A stretch of DNA of 30,650 bases from Hyphochytrium catenoides (lineage: Eukaryota; Sar; Hyphochytriomycetes; Hyphochytriales; Hyphochytriaceae). The notes under the pieces were generated by a model. That model did no database searches. It was given only the letters and a program-made list of their open reading frames with translations, and was not told where the DNA came from. The stretch covers positions 1-30,650 of the forward strand of contig FLMG01000885.1 in assembly GCA_900088475.1 (NCBI GenBank), given 5' to 3'. The position numbers and the translations under genes are program-made. Shown here one piece after another: positions 1 through 8,576 of the stretch. The number at the start of each line of letters is the position of its first letter. Positions within the stretch are counted from its first letter, which is position 1.

Positions 1-4
1 AGAC

Positions 5-41
<37 letters not shown>
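1..41. repeat. (AG)n microsatellite at left edge
   Basis: Two AGAC units are followed by about 15 AG dinucleotides. On the minus strand this is a CT tract, and it lies inside an intron of the unidentified minus gene whose exons are at 185-241 and 454-615. It could serve as that intron's pyrimidine tract, with the next exon beyond the window. Confidence 0.9.
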
Positions 42-44
<3 letters not shown>

Positions 45-184
45 CTCAGCAATGCAGAGAGAAAGTGTGAGCAGGAGAGTAAAGAAGAGCAACGACAGAG
101 AGAGCGCTGCGGAACACTGAGGTGGCTAGCGAGAGAGAGAAGTAGATGAAATGGAATAAAAGGGAAAGAGAGTCTAGGATGTAC

Positions 185-615
185 TTCCTGGAGAGCTGCT
201 AGTTCTATTGTGAAGAGAGAATCCTCAAGGCACAGACTGCGCTGCACAGAGAACGAGCGAGCGAGCGAGCGAGCGAGAGAGAGAGAGAGAGAGGAGACAG
301 TGAGAAAGAGAGGTAGAACTATCAAGGAACGACGACAGCCAAGTCCAAGCCCTCTTGGACAAACAAGAATCAGCGGAGCTAGGAAAGCTCAGCTCCCAGT
401 TGTGATCTATCTTCCCACTGCAAGCACCTCAACCTATAACGAGCCCGACTGACCATCGCTTCCTCGGAATGCCTGGCCGTACTGAGCCAATCCAACCGGC
501 TAGCTCTCTCTTCCAAGTCCCGCGGATACTGCTCGAGCACCGCCATTGGACGTGCAGCCTGTCTCTCGGCGCCGCCAACTGCTTCTCCTAGCTTCCCAAC
601 TCTGGTCTTGCTCAT
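185..615 (-). CDS. Unidentified gene, first two exons (runs off left edge)
   Basis: The start codon is at 615 (complement). Exon 1 (454-615) gives 54 codons beginning MSKTRVGKLGEAVGG. It ends at a GTCAGT donor in phase 0. The intron finishes in a very long pyrimidine tract of CTCTCT and CGCT repeats before a TGCAG acceptor at 242. Exon 2 (185-241) is exactly 19 codons (RSLCLEDSLFTIELAALQE) and ends at a GTACAT donor. Both exons look helical and charged, as in a small coiled-coil or complex-subunit protein, but I do not recognise the family. The gene is divergent from the ZIP gene, with 156 bp between the two start codons, so a shared promoter region is likely. The rest lies outside the window. 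Confidence 0.5.
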
Positions 616-771
616 AACAACTTATCATCCTTTCCTAGATCTGCTCTCCTCCAGCGGTCGTTTCCGTATCTTCTCTATCGCCGTGCTCCCTCTACTTCTC
701 TCTCGGTCTCTCTTCTTCCTTCCCCGCCACTCGCTTCTCCCATCGTCTCTCTTCATCCATAGCAAGGGGAA
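616..771. promoter_or_regulatory. Divergent intergenic region (probable bidirectional promoter)
   Basis: This 156-bp stretch separates the start codon of the minus-strand gene (615) from the ZIP start (772). It is strongly CT-rich on the plus strand. No TATA box or named motif is visible. The promoter role is inferred only from the head-to-head gene arrangement. Confidence 0.35.
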
Positions 772-3422
772 ATGGAAGAACCGTCCAGGTTCCTGTTCAT
801 TCAGGGCTGCATCGTCCTGATGATCTTCATGATCACGATTCTCTCAGCCCTTGCACCTCTTCGTCTCGCTGGTAAAGAGTCCGACAGTAGAAAGAAGATC
901 CTTAGTCTTATCTCCCTGTTCACCGCCGGCGTCTTTCTTGGTAAGACCGTCTTTCTCCGTAAGACCGTCTTTCTCCACATTCGAGCTCATCCTTCTTCCA
1001 TTAGTCAGACCCACTGATCTCTCGATTCTTTCTCTCCTTCCTGACCCGTTTCAATCTGTCTCTCTCTCTGTCGTCTTGTCTTTCTTCAACCAGGAGCGGG
1101 ACTTCTTCATCTGCTTCCTGACTCTGTGAAAAAGCTGGAAAAGGCTTTCTTTCTTATGAACTTCAAGGCGGACTATCCCGTCGCGTTTCTTCTTTCCTCA
1201 ATGGGCTTCGTGGTGGTTTGGCTGGTGGACTCTGTCTGTATAGGACATGATTCCACCCAGACCGTAGCAGTAGCCGTAGCAGCGGGAAGAAAAGGTAAGG
1301 ACAACCAGCGAAGCTCAAGAGTGCGAGAGCTCACAATGAAGCGAGACGGGGAGAGAGACGTTTAGACCAAGAGTCTGCGGTATAGCGGTATAGCTCAAGG
1401 GAGCGGGAATAGATCTGTTAGTGCCTCAGCTATCACCGTGGGAGATATAGAGTTGAGCAGTGGTAAGAAGCACCGAGGATATGTGAAGAAAGAGCACATA
1501 GGCAACGGCGCTGTCTGCTGAAGAAGATCTGTGCAGCCTTGACACCAATCTAAGGGTTCAATGCTTGTATGCTTGGTCTAGGTGGTGCGACTATTCACAA
1601 GGTGCGTATGACGCCGGTGTCTACGTATGGCGTCCACGCCCCAGGCTTCTCGGAAGGAGGAGAAGAGTGCCCTCTCCTGATCTTTCCCGAGAACCCTAAG
1701 TACGATGAGACTTTGGACTCAGGTTAGTACTCAGCTGTGAGCGTGATGAGATCTCTCTCGCTAGTCACATCGTATCTTGCCTGTCCTTTCTCTTTCCCTT
1801 CTTTTCGTTTTCTCTTCCATCACTGGCTGTCTCAAGCGTGTTACTCTCGCCTCTGCTTCGATAGCTGTGCTATCTTACAGCCTCCTCCTGTCGCGCACCC
1901 ACGCCTATCAGATGCCTAAATATAAGCATCTCTATCTTTCTTATTCTCTCTTTCTCTCTTCCATTACCATCCGCACTCACATTTCTCCCGGATTAGTTCA
2001 GCAGCAAGCGTCGCAAGATATGCGCAAACCCTCCGGGCGGTTCTCTGTCAAGTTCCGCTCGCCTTTACGATCAACGGGGAGCCACTCTTCCTCCTGGTTT
2101 GAGCGGCAGACGAAGTTGGAAGAGTGGACAGAAAGCGACACTTGCATGGTAGACTCAGAAAGTGCCGATGGCTCAGGAGGACACCATCGCCATTTGCCTG
2201 AGCACATTCATGAAACCAGGAATGAGTTCCTGACATTCTCAGAAAATAAGTAAGACCGTTCTTCTAGTGTCTATCTCACTTTCCGGTCACTGTTTCTGCC
2301 GTCTTTTGACCCTGCTGTTGCGTGTCTTTGCTCTTCATGCTTCTTTGTCCGTCCCTTTCTCTCTCCTATATAGAACAAAGAACTATATTCTTCCTGGGCG
2401 ATTGCAAGACGCTGTCCTGGTTTCTAGACTAAAGATTTCTGGTCTCACACCTTTCTCTTGCCTGACCTGACCCTCTAACTCCCCTTGATTTCCTCTTCCC
2501 TACCGCTTTGGCGACGGTGCAACGCCACACTGGAACTCCGATGTATTCAGCAAAGCCTTGCCGTTCATTTTGGCGATTTTGATGTCGCTCCACAGCTACA
2601 TAGCAGGACTGGCGCTCGGTGTGTCCACGCGTATTGATTATAGCTTCATAGCGACTCTCGTGGCGATTGTGGCGCACAAGGTATGTCACCGAGAGAGATG
2701 AGCCTGAGGAAGAGACCCGGCTGGATCAGACGGGAACAGGAGAGGCAAAGAGGTTGCTGGCAATGAGAGTATACAAAGCGGGAGATAACATGATCGCTTA
2801 GTCAATGTCTAGGGGAGAAGATGGAGCGGGCTAGATTTGCGACCAACCTACAATCTCTAACAGTCTCTTGATCCCCTCTCATTATGAACCTTCGCCTCCT
2901 TTCCCTATCCTCCTTGTACAGTCAATCGAGGCATTAGCGGTAGGGGCAAGCTTCGTCAAGGAAGATGTGTCTCTCAAGTACACTGTCGGGGTGATCGTTC
3001 TCTACTCGCTGATGACGCCGTTCGGGGTCGCCACGGGGATGATCCTCACCTCAGCGCTGGAAGGGACTTCTGCGCTGTTGATGCAAGGAGTATGCCAAGC
3101 GTTTGCTTCAGGAAGTTTTCTCTATCTTACTATGCACAGCGCCGAGGAGGTCAGTTCGCGAGACAGGAAGTCCACTCCTCTGTGAATGCTGACGAGAATA
3201 CAATGTCAATCATTTTTGTCCCATTCATCCGCGACTATTTTCCTTGACTGTCGCCTCCCTGTGCTCCATCCTCGTCAGTATTTGAACTTCGTTATCGCCT
3301 ACTCACCTTTGGGTTTCCTTTTCATTGATTAGGGCGATAGCGTTGAAACATCAAAGGTCGTTCAGTCAGGAGCGCTAATAGTAGGACTAGTAGCCATGGC
3401 GGTTCTGGCTGTCTGGGTGTAG
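772..3422 (+). CDS. ZIP-family metal (zinc/iron) transporter, 7 exons
   Basis: This is a membrane transporter that moves divalent metal ions into the cytosol. Exons are 772-940, 1094-1294, 1582-1722 (or from 1555, also in frame), 1997-2249, 2551-2680, 2922-3149 and 3333-3422. All phases agree, giving about 403 aa, a normal length. The N-terminus is hydrophobic. TM2 carries the conserved GLLHLLPD. A long loop between TM3 and TM4 holds metal-binding histidines (GHDST; GGHHRHLPEHIHE). TM4 reads LHSYIAGLALG and TM5 AHKSIEALAVG, the paired metal-site helices. TM8 ends in VWV at the stop. The TM4 acidic residue usual in HSxxEG is alanine here. The first intron's donor is duplicated (941-976). The metal cannot be assigned from sequence. 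Confidence 0.88.
941..976 (+). repeat. Tandem duplication of the ZIP intron-1 5' splice site
   Basis: The 18-base unit GTAAGACCGTCTTTCTCC occurs twice in a row (941-958 and 959-976) with no mismatch. Each copy starts with a consensus GTAAGA donor. Use of the second donor would add exactly six codons in frame to exon 1. Confidence 0.95.
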
Positions 3423-4117
3423 AACGATGCTTCCAAGCATCTATCGCCTGTCTTCTCTTTGTATGACATGCCCATTGAAGGATCAAGGAAGCATCCAGAA
3501 AAAGTAATTAGAGGACAGAGACACTAGATGGAGCCGAAGTGGCCCCAAAGGTCGATGGATGGGACCACTAGGCCTAAAGCTTAAGTTATGAATAAACAGC
3601 CCAGCTATAAAGACTCATCAGAGAAACGTGTCGGTCCAACAAGACCTAGGGAAGTCATTCCATAGCTGAAGACTCCACGAGCTTTGGAGAGAGAATGGCT
3701 GTACTTTGTAGCTCCAGAACGCCATCCACATCGTTGCATGGTCAGGGAGTGAGAGGACGAGTAGTGACAGATAATGACAGGGTCTAAAAAGGGACCTTCG
3801 TCTCTCTAGGATCTAACTGCAGAAATCTTTCAAGCAAAGTTGTGGAGAGAGGGAACCAGGGGCGACAGCCAGTCCGAGACAAGACGCAACCACACAACCG
3901 CCTGCTAGTTCATTGCCTTTTCCTTAATTTTTGAGAGTATAAAGTCAAACACTAGGAAACCCAGAAGAAGGCGAAGGGTACAATCAATCTCTCTAGAAAG
4001 GACAACCTGACGCTCAGGGTCCGGCTAATGTACAAGGAAGAGAAAAAATGTTTAGAAGTAAGGAGGGGAAGAGAGATAGGATAAGAAGAGCTTCCCACTA
4101 GCAAGTACGATGACTGA
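3423..4117. other. Convergent 3' region between ZIP and PDZ genes
   Basis: No coding exon is evident in these 695 bases. The stretch should hold the 3' untranslated regions of both convergent genes. The only signal I see is AATAAA on the plus strand at 3591-3596. No repeat or RNA gene was found. Confidence 0.5.
3591..3596 (+). terminator. Possible polyadenylation signal of the ZIP gene
   Basis: AATAAA lies about 170 bases past the ZIP stop codon, a plausible distance for a 3' UTR. Whether this organism uses AATAAA is not known from the window; the hexamer also occurs by chance. Confidence 0.3.
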
Positions 4118-7100
4118 TCACGATACATAGACAGGCTGCTCTACAGCTAGAGCAGGAAGAGGACAAGGAGGAAGAGACTGTGATGCAGCCACAATCTCTA
4201 TTTCCTGCGCAAGGGTGTTGACAGAGAGAGTAGGGATAAGGTCCGCGACATCGGAAGTGGACGGTGCAGGTAAGCTTTCCTCGTCTTGCTCTAGATGTGG
4301 GATCTCTGCAACAGGAGAGGGGAGTTCATCTCCTTCTTTGACTGGGTTCAACGAAGCTGCGTCCAGAGGCTCTCCCGCTCCCTTCGTAACGAGAGGAGGA
4401 CTTTCCGGCCCAGATGAGAACATGGAACCAGTGTGGGAAAGTGTGCTAGTGCTTCTAGACTTGAGGACGGCTGGTTTCGCTGTATCCGCTTCTTCTAGAG
4501 AAGTCCGAGAGGCTGAGGGAGCCTCTTCATGGGTGGAGCTGCTGGGAGAAGTCGTCTCATCCTCTTCCTGTTCGTCGTTGCTACTGGTCCGCTCTTCTCC
4601 GATGCCCTCCGTAAGAGAGGTTTCAGCTTCAGCTTCTGTCTCTTCTTCCTCTACTATTTTATCCTTATCTATGTCGGCACTTCTTATCCTGAGAAGGATG
4701 GGTTTCTGCAGGCTTCTCAATAGTGTGACAACATCGTGGAAGTCCAACTCGAAAGTGTGGATGCCGTTGATAGAGAGAAGATAGTCTCCAGGGAAGACTG
4801 TGGAAGGAAGATGAGTACGGGAGCGCGAGATACCGCTAATGACAGGACAGGACGAATCAGTGCTTCGCGTAAGAGTCATTCCAAGGGGCCCAGTGTGCCA
4901 TAAAACTCTGGTGACCCCGGGAGGATCGCAGCAAATAGGGAACGGGCCCAGTCGTTCAAGTGAGAGAGAAAGGACGCTCTCTGTGCTTCTGAAACGCAGC
5001 ACAACGGGCTTAGGCATCCACATCAGGAAGTCGACAGAGCCTTTAAAGCCTAGAATCCCTGTGTCTTGCTCATTGACAAATACAAGCTCATCTCCGACCG
5101 AGCAGCGTACAGGCCTCCTAGCGTTCACCTCAGAGTTAGAAACCTTGGCAATATGAGGCCGTCCAGTACTCTGATTCTTTCTGAACGATAGCCCTAGTGG
5201 ACCGTCTTCCCATAGAACTTCAAACTCATTCGGGCCCAGCTCCGGCAAGCGAACGCGTTTGGCATAGTCACGAAAATAGTCCTCAGAGGCCACAGAGGTC
5301 GCTTGTCTCTCTAGCCTTCTCTCTCCTTTTTCAGCAACAGCAAGGCTGCGAGGACTGCACCCCATAGACTGGGATCTGCGCGTACGGTAATCCGAGCGAG
5401 ACCCGGGGCTTTCTCCCTCTCCTCCTCCGATAGTAAGAGATCGTCGAGGAGAGTACCCATCCACACTAAACATTGACTTCCTCTCTGTCTCCAGCGTCTC
5501 ACTACGGGAGAGCGAGCGGATACGTGACTCTGTCTCTTCGATCATACTACTTGTACCGCCCATGCTATTTCTCAACCCTTCAATAGACAAACGGGGTGGA
5601 GGGAAGCATTGTGGTTGAGATACCGTCGCTTGAGGCAGAGAAGGGACAGATACTCCTCCCCTTTGAAAGCGTAGAATAACTGGCTTGGCCCCGGACACGA
5701 TGCTCTTCAGAGTCTGAGAAATAGATTGCCGAGCAGTAGATTGGCCGTTGACTGCTATCAATAGATCTCCGGGATATAGCGCATTGAGCTGGGGATTTTC
5801 CTTTACAGCCACTCGCGCCACCACAGGCACATCGAACAGAGGGTCTCTTCGAATGGAGATTCCAAGCTGACCAGTGCGCCAAACAATCTCGAACTCTCGA
5901 CTCTCTCTGTCCCTGTCTCCAGCGAATGACCCGGAGGGCCGTGGAGGATCGCATGAGACAGGTGAAGGAGTACGCCCGGAAAATGATCTTTCTCTCTGTG
6001 CTGGGTCATTTTCTGGCATCCGTATAGTCTCCGAACGAGCTAGAATCCTTGAACCCGAAGCGATAGATAGAAAACGGACGACACACGGTCTCTTGACGCT
6101 GGACAGCGCATCTCTGCATTGCTCCAAAGTGAGCTGGGTCATTGACTTCTCGTTGAGGTAAACAAGAATGTCTCCCGGTCTGACTGGCCGAGGGAACGGT
6201 GCCTGGTTCGTCCCCGTCAGGCCCCTGACGACGGTCACACCCAAATCCTTATCGAACCCAAGACGAATACCTAGTGGGCCTTCGTCCCATAGGATCTCGT
6301 ACTCGCCCTCGCGAAGTGGTGGGAGAAGGACCTCGCCACTCATAGGCGCTCCTTCTCCTTTACTCCGCTGCTTCACGAGTTCCACGTTCTTGCCGCTGTC
6401 CTCGCTATCTTGTGTCTGTTCTGGAGACGGGGAGGACGTTGGAGCTGTGAAGCTCTGTGTTGAGTACTGTGAGCACGCGACCATAGATTCATTGTTTAGA
6501 AAGAGAGATAGAGAAGAGGTTGGCGAGGAGGGATTGGGGAGCTTCTGAGGACCATTTTCTTCGTTTGTGGTCTTGAGTCTCCTCTTAGAGACTTTCCGCA
6601 TCAACTTAAACATCTTTGATTAGAGAGGAGGGATCCAACGCGCTGATGAAGAGATAGAAAGAAGACAAGGTAATAAGCAAGGACAGCAGTAGCGCACTAC
6701 CCTTTGCGTTATAACATTGAAGCCACTTGGAAAACAGCAAAGTACATCTTCCCAGACAGGGCGATAGCCAAGATCCCGCGGATCTTTCAGGGAATGGAGG
6801 AGGGAGAGAAAGGTACGCTTCAGCTCTCTGAGAAGTGCAGCGTTCTCTGTCTTCGTGAACGTAGGGCCGAGGAGCTTGAGTTGAAAAGAGACTTCAGAAA
6901 AGAGAGAGAGAGAAACGGTATCGGTACACTTCTCGTATGAGAAAGGCAGCAATCCAATGACAATGGATTTCAAGACCGAGCTTCATGTACCGTTCCAAGT
7001 TTAGTCTCTCTTGTCGCTATTTTCCTTCTCACTTTCTCCCTGTCTCTTCCCTATCTGGATCTCTGGCAACCATATGAATGGGAGTGTGCTCTTCAAAGTC

Positions 7101-7294
7101 TCGATCAAGAGATCAAAGGCGCATGTTCTGGCGTAAGGTTCGAGTTCTCGTCCGTGTTCTTCAGAGTCTGGAGGCGGGCAGATGAAGGCGCGCAGGTGAT
7201 GCCAACTGTTCTCCAAGACTGACGCTGCGCAACTGCGCACCGCGCTCCGCTTCTCCCTCCCTCCTCGCTTTCTCTCGGTGTTAGGGTGCCTCAT
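4118..7294 (-). CDS. Scaffold protein with four PDZ-like domains
   Basis: The certain part is one open exon of 831 codons (6613 to 4118). It has PDZ-like domains at about residues 103-184, 239-317, 462-542 and 567-645. Each opens with a conserved W..G.LG carboxylate loop (WDEGPLGIRLG, WRTGQLGISIR, WEDGPLGLSF, WHTGPLGMTL) and has a GD.L..[VI]N element, then ends in KP.[VI]LR[FI]. Serine-rich linkers with RSxS sites separate them, and an acidic, Ser/Thr-rich tail follows. It is probably a cytoplasmic protein-assembly scaffold. Two upstream exons (7033-7294 and 6701-6891) join it in phase through an AAG acceptor directly before the 6613 ATG. That gives a start at 7294 and about 982 aa, with a helical N-terminal part I do not recognise. 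If those exons belong to another gene, M1 at 6613 stands, since an in-frame TAA lies at 6620-6622. Confidence 0.8.
6701..7294 (-). other. Two probable upstream exons of the PDZ gene (or separate gene)
   Basis: Exon A (7033-7294) opens with ATG and contains ENSWHHLRAFICPPP and ARTCAFDLLIETLKSTLPF; it ends at a GTGAGA donor in phase 1. Exon B (6701-6891) follows a run of CTCTCTCTCTCTTTTCTGAAG and reads SFQLKLLGPTFTKTENAALL and onward, in phase. It ends before GTAGTG at phase 0. The combined 453 bases are exactly 151 codons. Splicing from 6700 to the AAG at 6614-6616 (an 87-bp intron) runs into MFKLMRK of the PDZ exon in frame. Without that splice, the frame ends at TAA 6620-6622. The sequence looks alpha-helical, but no domain is recognised. 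Confidence 0.5.
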
Positions 7295-7822
7295 ACCTCG
7301 TTCTTACTCTTTCTCACACTCTTGTCCCCTTCTTTCGATCTTTTATATCTCTCTCTTCTCTGTGTACGTTTTTAGGTATCTTTTTCTCTCTCTGTCTCTT
7401 GCTTTCTTTTGCGTGTGGCTCTCTGGCTCTTCTCTCTTCCTCTCTGTCTCCCCAGTTTGGAGGGCTACAAAGTACTTTTAGCAGCTGCTGGAGCTCTTCT
7501 TGCTCCCTGGCTCCTCTGTCTGTCACGGTTGTGTCCCATTTACTAGCTAATTGTACCATCGTTGTGGCTGTCTGGCTGTATCTCTCTCACGCGAACCCCA
7601 CCAAGGCTTTTGCTCTTTGTACCACCAAAAAGGAATGGCGGATGATTCTTTGTCCCAATGCATCTGATAATATTCCTCTCTGATGCTTCTCTCTACCCCC
7701 CGCAGCGACTCAAAATGTTCTTCCCTGCAGCGCTCTCCTTGGACTGCTCTTGGATCGATAGCCCTTCTCGAAATGGGACCCGCAACGTCCTAATGCTATT
7801 CCGCTTTTAGTGGATTAATCAG
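7295..7822. other. Divergent region, strongly CT-rich on plus strand
   Basis: From about 7295 to 7455 the plus strand is almost pure pyrimidine and ends in a good acceptor (GTCTCCCCAG, 7454). One reading frame after it gives a hydrophobic stretch (KVLLAAAGALLAPWLLCL), which suggests a membrane-spanning exon of the downstream plus gene. I could not chain it to the exons at 7823 onward, and a minus-strand reading (LASKWDTTVTDRGAREQEEL) is also open here. The exon status is unresolved. Confidence 0.3.
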
Positions 7823-8576
7823 TATTTGGCGGCTTCTATGTCCCCTTTGTCGCTTGTGAAGAGCCAAAAGCCAGAGTGGTCCCGTTAGGTGAGAGACAGA
7901 GTGTGAGAAACATTTGTAAGTCGCTATCTTTTCTTTGCTTGACAGAGCTGACAGATTTACGAGAGGTACAGGTAATAAGTGTTAGGGCAGTTTGGAACCA
8001 GCTTAGGGCCATCGAATCTTTTGGCTTTTTTTAGGTGGAAGAGACAGAAGCCAGAAGCCTCTCTCTCTCTGAGGAGGAGGCATTGCCCTTTCTCTCCTCC
8101 TGTTTTATTATCACTCCTTTCTGCCTCTCTCACTCTCTCTCTTCTTCAGGTGCTCATCACACACTCAATCTGGACGAAGTGGAGAAATATTCACTCTTTC
8201 TCCCTTCCTCATCCGGAAATTGTAATGGAACTGTAAGAGGACTGACCTGGTTGTCGTAACACTTCTTCTACCAAAGTTCCATCTCCGACTGTCCATTTCT
8301 CCTCATCCACCATTCTCCCCTTGTCGACTGCTCAAGCACCATCAAATCTCTCTCACTGTTTTTTTACAGTAAATTCCGTCTACTTCTCCTACCTCTGTCT
8401 CTCTGTTCCAGGTTCCCCTCCTCCCTCTGCTCCACTTTCGAGCTTTGGGTTATTTATGTACTACAGGTAGAGCCTCGTTCTGTAGAACAAGATCACAGGG
8501 GATATCTTCTCAGTTTTTACATTGGCTGTGTTTGGCTGTATTATTGTGGACACAGGAAAATATACTACTCAACTAG
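7823..8576 (+). CDS. Unidentified gene, three probable 3' exons
   Basis: Three segments chain in phase. The first (7823-7888) reads FGGFYVPFVACEEPKARVV and ends at TTAG|GTGAGAG. The second (8150-8232) follows CTCTCTCTTCTTCAG, reads AHHTLNLDEVEKYSLFLPS with an NCNGT glycosylation-like site, and ends at a GTAAGA donor. The third (8412-8576) follows a pyrimidine-rich tract ending TTCCAG, is 55 codons and contains the hydrophobic run LHWLCLAVLLW before TAG. A membrane or secreted protein is possible. The start is not found and no family is recognised. It lies against the start of the compositionally odd segment, so its last exon could be affected by a misjoin. Confidence 0.3.

Noticed and set aside
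210-452. Plus-strand open frame rich in Arg/Glu (ERARERERE)
   Set aside because: It is a readthrough of GAGCGA/GAGAGA repeats and is antisense to the better-supported minus-strand intron and exons.
7314-7559. Minus-strand exon candidate (LASKWDTTVTDRGAREQEEL)
   Set aside because: Its possible donors do not match the phase of any acceptor in exon A (7033-7294), and a plus-strand acceptor with a long pyrimidine tract occupies the same place. Kept as unresolved rather than called.
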